In this document: piece by piece, positions 1 through 20,675 of the stretch
Position numbering within the stretch: the first letter of the stretch is position 1
How the letters are laid out: each line of letters opens with the position of its first letter
Assembly (NCBI RefSeq): GCF_001039355.2
Contig: NW_019775542.1
Span: 35,454-99,453, forward strand
Source of the DNA: Lingula anatina
Taxonomy: Eukaryota > Brachiopoda > Lingulata > Lingulida > Lingulidae
DNA: 64,000 nucleotides
Direction: 5' to 3'
The notes under the pieces: generated by a model
The model's database searches: none
The model's input: only the letters and a program-made list of their open reading frames with translations
Told to the model about the DNA's origin: nothing
Position numbers and translations under genes: made by a program

Positions 1-981
1 ACCAATCTTTAATATTAGCAGTGCCTATAACATTAAGTACAATTGGTCATAAACAGCCATGCCAATGCTCACAAATTTCCTACATTTCCAAATCCTACAA
101 TCTTCCTGCTTTAACTTGAGTGCATTGTGCAAGGGCATTATATGTCACAAACGTTTAAATAAGATGCAATCCCATAAAGCAAATACCATTGAAATTGGCT
201 TAGTTTTTACATCCTCAGCCCAGTCCTGCAGGTCCCATAAATTTTCAACAATTTTTTTTTGTTCAGCAGTAAGGAAAGCACCCTGTTATTTAAAAGGACT
301 TTTGTTACCATCAGGCACAGTGCTGCTGCTTCAAAAGTAAGCTTGTAACATTGGAGATCAACTGTCACATAAATGTCTTTCGAATGAGAGGGAATTGCCT
401 TTCCACCATGGCTGTAACCATGGAAAAATTCAACAACTTGGGGAGGCTGAACGAAACAAACTTGTTTGAAGTAACTGGGAATGGACTTTGGAATCTGCAT
501 CATTTATTACGACATAACTGATATCATTTTACCAGCTCTTGGTCACATTGGTGGTGTTGCCCTCATTTATCTTCAAAATATATAGATCTTTTTTTGAACA
601 TGCTATTAACAATGGAAAAACACTTAAACAATGGGGATTGATACAAAAAATGAGTATAATATACACAAATGTGCCAAGTTGGCAATCCAGTGTAAGATCT
701 GGACATGAGATAAAAAGTTTATTCAAAACATTTAGAATATCACCACAGTGAGGTGACATTTTACCTTATGGAACAAACTTCCAAATAGTTATAATGTCAA
801 ATTAAATATTCTGGTGTAACAATGAATGGTGTTTTAGTTTGAACATATTGGCTTCGTCCTTTGAGGACTAATCACATTCCTCTGAGAGGATACTGGCAAC
901 CAACTTTAATACCCCAGAGAAATAACCCATGTCATTTGAGAGCATCTTTGGGGTATATATGTTGTTTGTAAACATATTGGA
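1..981 (-). other. PRPSAP 3' flank/UTR with possible decayed coding remnants
   Basis: This is the downstream side of PRPSAP, whose stop is at 982-984. Candidate minus-strand AATAAA signals lie near 718-723 and 503-508. On the minus strand, stretches such as 529-759 and 207-503, and a frame starting just after the T9 run near 250, read like protein (for example TAEQKKIVENLWDLQDW). They are broken by stops and at least one frame change, and no splice sites join them. I recognise no family. They could be a decayed gene or transposon fragment, or chance frames within the 3'UTR. Confidence 0.3.
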
Positions 982-3900
982 CTAGTCTTCTGAGGTGATG
1001 TACTTGAAGAGATAAGACATGGACTCGTTGTTGTGTGTGCGCCTGATGGCCTCCACCAAGAGTACACTGATGTCGACTGTCTTAATCTTGTGGCACTGCA
1101 TTTTCTGGATGTCATGGGGAACTGTGTTGCTCACAACCACCTGAAATACAAATGTTGCAATTGTCACTTCAGATCAATGTATTAACTGACTTCCTGAGCA
1201 AATCTCCTGGATGTCAATAATTACTTCCCCTGAACTTCAGATCCAACGTGGGCTAGCTTCTTTACATTCAAATTTCTGTAGGTGTCCACATAATGGAATC
1301 CTATCAGTAGCATTTGATTCATGTTTATGAATATTAAAATGGAAAAATTTTAGAAATAAAATCCTATTTCATTTCCTTTGGCTAAAGTAAACCATATTCA
1401 GCAATTGATGTAAGTTGCATGTGCTAGTGTCTGAAGAAATGTTATGATTGGCACCTGTACCTCATCAATAGGAGAAGCTTCCAGAAGTCTCGGAGCATCT
1501 GATGACAGCAACCCGTGTGTGGCCATGACATATATTTTATATGCTCCTCTTGACTTCAAGAGTTCTGCTGTGGCAACAAAGGCTTCCACATCATCAATCA
1601 TGTCATCCTGTACAATAAAAGGGAAATAATTTGGGATAAACTTTATTTCTGAAATAACTGAATATCATGTAACTGTTATTCTATTGTCTTCATTCTATAA
1701 TACACTGTTCTTCTTTGGACACTGAATAAAATGTCTAGTAACAATTTTTAGTACTTGGTTATATCATAAAAGTATGCCCAGGCAGAGGATGCCTCTCTTC
1801 ACTGATCAGGCAATCTGCATGTTATCCACTTACCACCATGATTGCAATTTTTCCAGCAACATCACCAACAACATTCATGGGTGGCTTGGCTTTAGGTGTG
1901 AGCACTGCAAATTAAAACAGAATAATACTTGGTAATGTTAAAATGATTTTTTCTGTTGCGATGTGTTTTAGGACTTAATAAATAAAGATAAGCAGAGCTA
2001 CTTTGTAACTTCATATTTGTTTGTTAAATTGATACTAGATTCTGATACTGCATTGTTACAGTTGAGAATTTAAGAACAAAATGTCCTAAATATTAATCTG
2101 CTTACCCAATTTACAAAGGTTACACATCCTTTGTGACATTTATAAAAAAAAGAAGTGACAGCATTTTCCTGTGCAGCTCCAAAACGTTTTTATGCATTGG
2201 CAGCATTGCCTTCTCCTCAAAAAGAATATTAAACCATTGACAACACTTACTGGGCATAATTTCTATTCCTCTACTGAGCCTGTTTTCTTCCTCCTCTTCC
2301 TGTGGAGGGGGAGAGTGCCTGCCGTCATCTAGGTCAGAGTCGGGAATCCTTTCCTCACCATGAACCACTGCAATACCAAGGCGCAACCTCTCAGCATAGG
2401 ACGTTGCTCGCTTGACAGAATTAGCATTTCTGGCAACAATGATGGCATTTCTGTAATCTGGGATCTGAAAGGTGAATGGGTAACTTATAGAAATCTGTTT
2501 TTTGCTTAACATGTAATGTCAGAATGTCAATAATTTGCCATACAGTTTGATGATAAATGAGCATAATTTTTGTGGCTAGAACAAACAAAACATTATCACA
2601 GAAAAGGATGTTATACTTGGTCAATTTCTAGGTACTCTTTATTGCTGCACTTTTAAGGTTACATACCATTTTCATGATATATTCTATGAGGAAAGGTGAT
2701 GCACGCAGGTTATCAACTGGCATATCAAAAAATCCCTGTATTTCTTTCTGGTGTAGATCAATGGTGATCAAGTTTGTTATACCTAAAAAACAGAAACGTG
2801 ACAGGGGAATACTGTTTATATAATGAATGTACTAACAGTAAGACAAAATTCAGAACACTGAAACAAAACAGAATTCAGTTTTAATTCACTATCATCATAA
2901 TAAAAATGGACATCAAAAGTTTGTTATACACGTAAACCTCTCCAAGGCAAGACTGACATAAAGTCATAAAGTACAATATCATATTTTTTAATTTTCTCAA
3001 TGTTTCACACAACTAAGAAACAATGTATCCAGATGAAACTTTCAACTAATTACTTAGAAGTGATCAGACTTCAATACGACTTACCTGCATTTTTGAACAT
3101 CTGTGCCAGCAATTTACAGGCTATTGCTCCCCTCTTCCTCATCTTGCTCTGCTTACAGTAGGGCAGGTATGGCACTACACCTATGATCTTTCTACAGGAG
3201 GAAGTCTTACAGGCATACGACATGATCAGCAACTCCATTATGTCATTGTTCACATTCCTGAAAAATAAAAATTGTTCAGACTCCTGAGAAATAAAAAAAA
3301 ACATCAAATTATTGCTCTCTTCCCATTATTTAAATCATGGGTATTATTGATTAAATTGCCACTATATCATAACCATATTGTAGGATTACTAGACTGAGAA
3401 GCATGTGAATTCAATGAAAATAATTGTATTGTAGGAGTAATTTTAAGTCAAGTTTAAGAAGAAAGACTTTCAACCCAACTTCGGGTCTTACTTTGTTCCA
3501 GTTTGAATAATATATACATCCTTCCCTCGTACAGACTCTTGGATATCAACAACAGTCTCTAAAATATATAAAGCAACATGTATCATACAAAACAAAGCAC
3601 AGTAATATAAGTATCTATGCCATTAATTTTTTTTTTTTTTTTTGAAAGAGTATAATAGTTTTTCTAATAATTCTTCAAAGATGCCGGTCAATTGAGAAAA
3701 GTCGACAGTTACAAAATACATGCAATCTTGTTGTAGATCACGCAAAATAACAAAACCTGATGCACGTTATGAGTTTAACTAAATGACAAACATTCCGTTA
3801 TCTGAAAGAAATAACACCATTCTACTCAAATGAAAATTAACTTTAAAGAAATACAAACTGACACATTTTCAAGGTTCTATCACTCAAATCTAGTTAGAAG

Positions 3901-4345
3901 ATAGTTCGCCTACCTCTATTTGACTTGTGGTAAACATTGCTAATACCAACTCTTTCACAAAGTTTTCTGGAAAAAAAGGTTGACCTTGAAACTAAACAAC
4001 CAGAGCGCTATTTCAATCATATGGACTTACAAAAGTTGTTGGCTATTTCTAATCAAATGTTGATTCCCATTATGAGTAGTACGTTTAATTGCTGTTACGC
4101 CGACATGAATCACAAGTTGAGTAACGTCAAATTTGTCAAGGCAAAGTGTCTCTCATCAAGAGGGCATCAGCAAAATAGCACAGTGAATCAAAACATTTCA
4201 CTCAACAAGCAACACTGACAATACCAACGCATTTCAAAAACTAACAATGTCAAATTTTCCAAACGTACTCTGAAATCTGCTTTGTGAGTTCTGGGTGCGA
4301 ATTCCCTGCTAGCAACACCAGTCCAGCCTTTTCTCCAGGATTCAT
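982..4345 (-). CDS. PRPSAP: Phosphoribosyl pyrophosphate synthetase-associated protein, 9 exons, 358 aa
   Basis: Non-catalytic cytosolic partner of PRPP synthetase; the family is known to bind and restrain the enzyme that feeds purine, pyrimidine and NAD synthesis. Exons in transcript order: 4269-4345, 3914-3966, 3492-3558, 3085-3257, 2667-2782, 2251-2464, 1834-1904, 1461-1607, 982-1140. All have GT-AG borders and sum to 1077 nt. The protein starts [20 protein letters not shown], then carries [11 protein letters not shown], the [12 protein letters not shown]...[15 protein letters not shown] block, [15 protein letters not shown], and the PRPP-binding-like [11 protein letters not shown] segment. 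The acidic/proline insert [13 protein letters not shown] in exon 6 is characteristic of the associated proteins and absent from the enzymes, which is why I call PRPSAP rather than PRPS. Length fits vertebrate PRPSAP1/2 (about 356-369 aa); which paralog is closer cannot be judged here. It shares a short divergent promoter region with NTHL1. Confidence 0.95.
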
Positions 4346-4483
4346 GATTGCATGCGTGATAGAGTCTGTTTGTACACATGCAGAGCTCTAAAATGGCCAC
4401 CCGGAGTGACCTTCACCTGCCTCGCTTTGGACTTAGCGGGAGAAAAGCACATGGCAGTGTTTATGTAAACATGGAGCGATGGG
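4346..4483. promoter_or_regulatory. Bidirectional promoter/5'UTR interval, PRPSAP and NTHL1
   Basis: Only 138 bp separate the two divergent start codons, so both 5'UTRs and the core promoters must overlap or lie within each other's transcribed region. No TATA box is evident, as is usual for housekeeping pairs. Two short upstream ATGs (4471 and 4479) precede the NTHL1 start in the other frames and stop within about 60 nt. They may act as uORFs if transcription starts upstream of them. Confidence 0.6.
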
Positions 4484-6709
4484 ATGTTTTTTCGGTGCAT
4501 TGTTATCCCCAGGCAATCATTTATTAGGAGACTGATTGTGATGAACAATAACACAGTAATGGAGGAACAGTCATCATACTTCAACCGAAGAATTACCAGA
4601 TCGACGATAAAATCCGAAAGTGTTGTTGACAAGAAGGCAGATACTGCAGCATCGAAGAAACTGTCAAAACTGACGAAAGCAGCATCAGCGGGATCTGCAA
4701 TAAGAGCTGAATCAACATCTACAGAGAAGGAAATTATAAATGACAATAAAAAAATCAAAATAGAATATGAAGAAACAGACAGTAGTGCACATTTGATTTC
4801 TGACGCTGAAGATTTTGAAGTTCCAGTTAAAAGAGAACAACAGGACTCAAAGCGTTCTGCTTGGGAGCCACCAAACTGCTGGCAACAGCTGGACAATATC
4901 CGTGAAATGAGGAAGAACAGGGACGCGCCTGTGGACACGATGGGCTGTGACAGGATAAGTGACCAAGACGCTAAACCACAGGTAATTTCCCAGTCCGAGT
5001 AAAAATACTGTTGTCTAGATCCCCTATTGTACTGGTACTAACTTTGATGTTTTGTATTTACTATTAAGTTAATATACAGAATATGTATCACTTCGGATTT
5101 ACCACCATACAACCAGCTACTCTACCACCAGTATAAACCCAAATGCAAGGTGTACCTACATGTATGGCAAAAAGGTATTTTTATGCATGAGAGCATTTAT
5201 TTTTGTTGTAGGTATACAGGTACCAGGTGTTGCTGTCTTTGATGCTGTCAAGTCAAACCAAAGATCAGGTCACATCTGCTGCAATGACAAGACTAAGACA
5301 ACATGGCTGTAACATTACAAACATCTTAGCCACTGATGACAAGAAACTTGGGGAACTCATTTATCCTGTTGGATTTTGGAGGGTATATTGCAGAGTATAT
5401 ACAGTGTACATATATAATATATGGTTGATAATATGAATAAAACAGTATCTGTGTTTGTATACTTGAATCACAACATGGAGGTGGATAAAGTTGCATATCT
5501 GTAGTGGAATTAAGTGGATAATCACAGACTTCATAGTGTTTGCAATATCTTATATAGAATGTTGTTTTGTCTTTTTTTAAAGAGGAAAGTAGAGTACATC
5601 AAAAAGACCACTCAGATATTAAAAGACAAGTATAAAGGTGACATTCCTAGAACATTGGAGGAGCTTTGCAAACTTCCAGGTAATTTCTATAAAATGTGTC
5701 AGCAGAAGTTACCAGTTGCTGTTAATTTCCCATTTTAACTTTTTTTACACAATTTTTGCTACTAGTTATGTGATTGTACATGTTCTTATAATAACTGGTT
5801 GCTGTTAGTTTTAAAACCTTGGAAATGTCTCTTGAATATATGCACAGGTAAATTATAAGGTGATATATGGGTAATTAAAGAACACAGATATTTTCTTGGT
5901 GCCAAATGTGATAGGAATATATCATTAACAAATATCTCATTTTATAGGTGTTGGTCCTAAAATGGCACACCTGGTAATGAAATGTGCATGGGCAGAAGTG
6001 ACAGGTATAGCAGTAGACACACATGTCCACAGGATCTCCAACCGCTTGGGCTGGGTTAGAAAACCCACTGTGCAACCTGAGAATACAAGAGTGGAGCTAG
6101 AGTCCTGGTTGCCAAAGTAAGATTTCAAATAGCAAATCCAGTTCAGTTGAAGACAAATGTCCTTGTTTTCAATTCACATTTGTAACAAGTACTTATAGTT
6201 TGGAGTACTGAATTGATTACAAAGGAGGAATTTGGTCTTTTTTTTATATTATTTAGTAATTCAGCTAGTAAAAAACTTATGAGCCCAGTGCATCTTGGTT
6301 TACATGTATATTGCATGGCAGTAGACACTTTCACCAATATTTCAACAACAGATAACACTTTATAAACAGTTGGGTAACTATTGGCGATTTTCAACTTTTA
6401 TTCATTTTTTAAAGGTGGTATTGGTGCTTACAACAGTAATGGGATTTTTCTGACTGTCCAATTTGGGAGCCAAAAAGTCTCATCCCTGTTTAATACAATA
6501 ATGATTTTTCAAAGACTATGGAATTGGTAACTGGAATTTAACTTTTTAGGGAACTGTGGACTGAAATCAACTGGTTGCTGGTTGGGTTTGGTCAGCAGAC
6601 CTGTCTTCCAGTGGGACCTAAATGTCAGCAGTGTCTAAATCAGCACATATGTCCATTTGGAAAGAAAGAATTAAAGAGAAAGTCACCTGTCAAGTCTCCA
6701 AAAAAATGA
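4484..6709 (+). CDS. NTHL1: Endonuclease III-like DNA glycosylase/AP lyase, 5 exons, 364 aa
   Basis: Bifunctional base-excision-repair enzyme for oxidised pyrimidines (nucleus and mitochondria in the family). Exons: 4484-4981, 5212-5382, 5583-5679, 5948-6116, 6550-6709; total 1095 nt. The helix-hairpin-helix [10 protein letters not shown] gives the Schiff-base lysine at about K260, and VDTHVHRI gives the catalytic aspartate at about D279, the same 19-residue spacing as human K220/D239. The [4Fe-4S] motif C-x6-C-x2-C-x5-C lies at about 330-346. The first 166 residues are a poorly conserved basic/acidic leader longer than in human. The most upstream ATG (4484) gives [19 protein letters not shown], an Arg-rich, hydrophobic, acid-free stretch like a mitochondrial targeting peptide. 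Starts at 4541 or 4559 would omit it. Tail to tail with the GAA-like gene. Confidence 0.96.
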
Positions 6710-7820
6710 CAGTATTTTTTTTATAGGAAGAGAATATAAGGACATTTTAATTTCATTTACCAGCAGTATTTCTCTCTTTTGTACTAAAATTTAAATTAGT
6801 GCAATCTTTAAATAATTTTGAATTAAGAAAATTCTGCTGGCTTCTAAGACACCTGAGTTGGACTTATGAAACAGATAAAAGCATAGCAAGTCACAGTTGT
6901 GCTGTTTTTTATGTATTTTTTATTTAAAAGGTCAATCTTGATTTACAAGCCAAAAGAGATATTATTGAGTTGTCCTGAAAGCCACTGCTCTTGGTGAAGA
7001 ATGCATACCAAAGAAGTAAAAAGTATTAAGTGAAATATTTGAAGCAAAATTAAAGGTACCTGTACATGTACATATGAACCGAGCATCGTTGGAGCATAGA
7101 TTCCCAGTAACACATATAAACCACTTCTACTAGTTTCTTATACCACTCAAAGTCAACATGCCAAGGGACAAACTGAATATATCACTAGATCAGCCATAAA
7201 AGAGCTTAAGACTACTCGTTTCTTTAAATTTTTGGTTAGAAATTTAACCTACTTACGTGGCCTACTTTTCTGTCCCATGTATATACAGCATAGAAAGCTA
7301 GCAGAAAAATCTGTTTAAATATCATGTTTCAGGTAATATTAAGCAATGTCTTTTGATAATTCTCTTAGTTATACTACTGCAGTACTTGAAACTATATGCT
7401 GGCATTTGGTTGGTTTTTTGTGGCAAAAAATGACTTCATATGCATCTTATCTTATGTTAAACGGAAGCAACGTAGGCTGACCACTCCTTTGGGATATATT
7501 ATTAACAAATTCTTCCTAGAGACAACTGCGTACTTTCAAGTGATTATAATCATACTCCTATTTCAATTGCACTAACAAAATGGCACCATTAACAAGTTCA
7601 AGTCTGAGAAATAAAGCAATAACAGTCATTGTCATAACAATTTTCTAAAACCTACATAATTAAAGTTATGATTAAAGATCTTTTATCAACTGAGCCATGT
7701 TGATAAAGAGTAGAGAGCGCAGATCACATAACATATGATTGAGTATCACATTAGTTTCTTTTGACTCCTACATTTCACTATTTTTTCATTAGTTACTAAT
7801 GAGCAATATGGGACCAATTA
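6710..7820. other. Convergent intergenic/3'UTR interval, NTHL1 and GAA-like genes
   Basis: AT-rich non-coding DNA between two convergent genes. Nothing in it reads as an exon. About 400 bp (7052-7449) is a dispersed repeat with a second copy near 50.7 kb; the remainder is presumably the 3'UTRs of the two genes. Confidence 0.6.
7052..7449 (+). repeat. Dispersed interspersed repeat, copy 1
   Basis: This stretch aligns, with scattered substitutions and small indels, to 50692-51063 in the same orientation. Shared blocks include gaaccgagcatcg, cccagtaacacat, cagccataaaag, tttctttaaatttttggtt and actatatgctggcatttgg. I see no coding capacity and no obvious terminal inverted repeats. It could be a SINE, MITE or fragment of a larger element. 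Copy 1 lies downstream of NTHL1, while copy 2 lies inside an intron of EGF gene B, so the pair is not part of one segmental duplication. Confidence 0.8.
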
Positions 7821-16937
<9,117 letters not shown>

Positions 16938-17957
16938 CGAAGTCGGTAGCAGTACCTAGTCTTTTGAAATACCTGCAGAGCCACGTGAAAGTGTAGGTCA
17001 AAACTGATTGTACTCGGATTTATACATGATATCGAAAGTGATAATCCCCCTCACTGTAGTTAAACTCATAATCACATGGACCAACAACCGCATCCGTGTT
17101 TATAAGCCTTTTACACTGCTGCCCTCTGTGCAAGACGTGACAGCACCTGTGAACACAATCGACTCAACTAACACAATGACACAGACGAGTAACTCCTTTC
17201 GTTTTGGAAATAATTCATTTTCACATACCGACAGCAATTTATGTAATCATGTCAAAAAAAAAATCATCTCTACAAGTTATACTACATACACATTATCTTT
17301 TCTACAAGAAAGTAACCTTCACTAAATTGTTGTATTTTACAATCATCACTCATTCCATTAAATAAACAAATAAATAAAAACAAAAATTTGTCTTGATGTC
17401 TATAACTTACTGTCAAAAATAAGCACTTTATTTCAGGAAGAATTTACAAATAAGATATTTTTAAGTTAACAAACACTTCCTTGTCCTTCTTCAAATTCTC
17501 TCCAACTTTTTAATAAATATCTTCCAAACATTTCAAGATTGTAGGACTATTATATTCCGTACTTGATAAGGCAATAATCAACAACTTAAAAATCAGCAAA
17601 AGCACAGGGTAAATAATATAAATTATTGGATGTATAAATGACAAAGTTTGTCACAAAAAAAAAAAAATTAAATAAATAAAAATAAAAAAATAAAAAAAAG
17701 TGTGCACAGACACCAAGACCATTTTTGTAGTCCAGTGCACAAAAAGAAATGTGGACACAAAATCACAATACAATGAAGGATTTCCATGTTAACATTATGT
17801 TGTCATTAAAAATTGAAACTTTGTATTATAATAGAAGAAAAATCACATTGAAGTGTATGAACATAAATTTATGTGTGAAATAGCAGGCATGCTGATATAA
17901 GAAGCATGATGGTAAGGTAGACTTACACTCAAATAGGTCAAGTTTATATAGACCAGG
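16938..17957. other. Intergenic: GAA-like promoter side and AIMP2 3'UTR
   Basis: No gene is visible. The 16938-17330 part is the 5' flank of the GAA-like gene, with no clear TATA box. The 17340-17957 part is AT-rich with an A/T homopolymer patch at 17655-17700 and is presumably the AIMP2 3'UTR plus spacer. Confidence 0.5.
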
Positions 17958-19962
17958 TTAGCTCATTACTGACAATGCCAGTTTGAATGCAAAATTGTTA
18001 TTGCATGCTTTAATCCATTTTTGTACATTAGCAGGTGCCCCTCCAGCTTGTCCAGTCTGTTGTAAAGCTGACCACACCACTATATCAGCCAAACTCAAGT
18101 CTGATCCAACCAACCAACTAGAACTTCCTAACTTTGAATTTAATCCTCTTAAAGCTGCTGCCTTTTCCTTGCTGTTTCCATGCAACAACTGGTTGGTTGC
18201 TATATCAACAAATACATCAATTTCTGTCGCTGTAATTGGGTCCACACTATCATAGCCTGGGCTAAGTAAACGTGCCAGGTATCTAGCCATGTTACCTTCC
18301 CCTTGGACAGGACTCTGCTTGTGAGGATTCACCATCAGTTCTGGGCCATGGTTTACTGAAAAAAATTACATTTCCAACATAAGAATTTTTCAAAAAAAAA
18401 AAATTACTACAAAATTTACGGATCAAAATTTACTTGACACATAGAGTAACAAGCATACCAGTTTATAAATGCCTGTAGAGATTTTTTCATGCATTAACAG
18501 CAGTGCCAGAACCTTCTATTACCATTTTTCCATATCAAAGTGATGGCCAGTTGATAGTCTCTCCTATTGGATTGGAAACCATTTTGAAAAACCTTCAAGT
18601 TTTCTGGTACAGAGGTCACAGAAGAGTGGACATGCATGCTGCCTACTGTTCTTAACTGTTGTTGTAGAAGTTGATATAAAACAAACAGTGAAAGCGGTGG
18701 AGAGCTAGGGTTGGCTGTGATGACCACATCTTCTATTATCTCATCAATCTGAAAATATTTTCAAAACTTGATCAACAAATGAAAAGCTAAAAACTTTTTA
18801 ATTTTATACATGCCATTAATAAACAATGGTAAATAAAAATTATTTTTCTTATTAACTTACATACACCTGATTATCATAAAACTTTCAGCATTCTTTTATC
18901 TCATAAAAAGTTATTCTTAGCAATATAATTGATAACACTTGACACAACATTGTGGTCAGTCCCTATTTCAGTTTTCTTACCACAGCTCCAGAGGTAGATT
19001 CTCTTTTCTGTGACAATGTAGGTGGGCATGAGTTTGACAATTTCTGTACTTCTTTTTGCAGCTCTGAAAGTTTGGCAAGAATTGCCTCCTGTCGTTTCTC
19101 AAGTGCATCTATATCATATCCTGTAGAACCATCAGGCTATGTAAAGTAAAAGAAAAAAACATAATGGCATATATATCCAATGATCTAATGGATGGTGTTG
19201 CTTCCTTAAAAACTAAGTTAGCATATCTTAAGTTTTGTATGCAAGACACAAATAATTAAGCATAATATATTAATAGACAAAAAATTCTGGGAGAGTGATT
19301 AGCAATATTTGATGTTTCAGAAACATTATTTCAACTAGATAGAATGCACACAATTGCATATTACGTATCAGCAAGAAAATTCATGTGTTTTTATGATAAT
19401 GAGGTATATTTAATGTGCAACTAGCAGAGGATACACTGATCAATAACATTCCATTGTGACCAATATGAATAGTCAGTCAGGTACCAGAAGTGGTTCATTT
19501 TTTATAGATAATGTTAATTATAATAATTAATTAGTAAATTAATTGTGCCTAAGGTAATATACTAATGTGATGATGAAATACCAAGTTTAAATTTACTTTT
19601 TTATGACAATCAATCTTAAGTATACCGTTCGACCACATGCACTGCTTAAAAACCAGTCTCATGCTTGCGCTAAAACGCAAAGCAAAGAAGAGAAAAACAC
19701 CCTCCCCATTTTATTTACTGTCGGCTACTTGTACTTTGTAAACGTGTCTTGGTCCATATCAATGACCATTGCGATAAGTAAGGCGAGGAGGGAAACATTT
19801 TCATAACATGTCAAATAACAAAAGTTTAGTTACCTTTTTAACATCTTCACTACCATAAAAACTTTTCATTTTGTACATGACATCCGGCAATACGATGTTA
19901 TCATCTGTATAAAAAGGCTTCAAACTATACATTGTTGAAGACGGTCCTGAAGTACTTGCCAT
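17958..19962 (-). CDS. AIMP2: Aminoacyl-tRNA synthetase complex-interacting protein 2 (p38), 4 exons, 302 aa
   Basis: Non-enzymatic scaffold of the cytosolic multi-tRNA-synthetase complex. Exons in transcript order: 19834-19962, 18981-19136, 18523-18748, 17958-18355; sum 909 nt. The N-terminal MYSLKPFYTDDNIVLPDVMY matches the short N-terminal segment that in the family contacts lysyl-tRNA synthetase. A leucine-rich coiled coil follows in exon 2 (RQEAILAKLSELQKEVQKL), then a thioredoxin-like fold in exon 3 (ITANPSSPPLSLFVLYQLL, HVHSSVTSVPENL, DYQLAITLIWKN) and a GST-C-like domain (GEGNMARYL, SSWLVGSDLSLADIVVWSALQQ). Human AIMP2 is 320 aa. I chose ATG 19962 because it has A at -3 and G at +4; in-frame ATGs at 19988 and 19932 are alternatives. 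Head to head with BPTF. Confidence 0.95.
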
Positions 19963-20675
19963 GCTGCCTTGTTGAGGTGAAATTGCCATAGATGGCAGCG
20001 ATAGGATCTTTATGGGGAATACCTTGCGCCACCTATCGAAACTTTTGGAAGTTTCAACAAATTTGGCGCAGTTACAGGCTCGGTGATTGGTCAATTTCAA
20101 CCAACACTGGATTTAGAAGTGTGGTTTACATGCCAAGAAAATTATCTGAAAAAAAGTGTAAATTGTAGTAACTGCTTAACTCTATATTTTCTAATTTTTT
20201 GCATTGTATGTTGTTTGCAAAAAATAAATGAAGGTCGAAAACAGACACTCGCATCACAGAAACAAGCCACATAGTCGAATCGAACTTGCTAGCCAATCAT
20301 TTCACTGGTAACAGTGCAAATTTGTCGCCGATTTTGGGCTTCGAGACTTTGACTTCATTTTACCGCTCAAAAGGTGGATATTTGGAACTTTTTACAAGGC
20401 CAGAAGAATCAGGAGGGTTGATTCTTGGCTGATAGATATTGCATATGGTCACCATCAGTATGATTGCCACTAGGTGATTTCTCAACGTGCCTGAGCTCCG
20501 CAACCTTCGGGTCAACTTTCAGTCACGTGACTTGATTTAGGTAAAATGGCGGCCTCCAAAAATGTTCAACATGGACACTATAAATAAGCCGCTTGGTAAC
20601 AAGTGACAGCTACAAGTAGGTAAGCATGTTCTTGATATGTTAGAGACATCGTAGGAACAGTTCCAAGCCGAAATA
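19963..20675. promoter_or_regulatory. Divergent promoter region, AIMP2 and BPTF
   Basis: About 0.7 kb between divergent start codons, locally less AT-rich than the introns around it and without an obvious TATA box near either start. It contains the 5'UTRs of both genes. CCAAT-type ATTGG motifs occur (for example near 20086). Shared regulation is inference from the arrangement. Confidence 0.5.
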
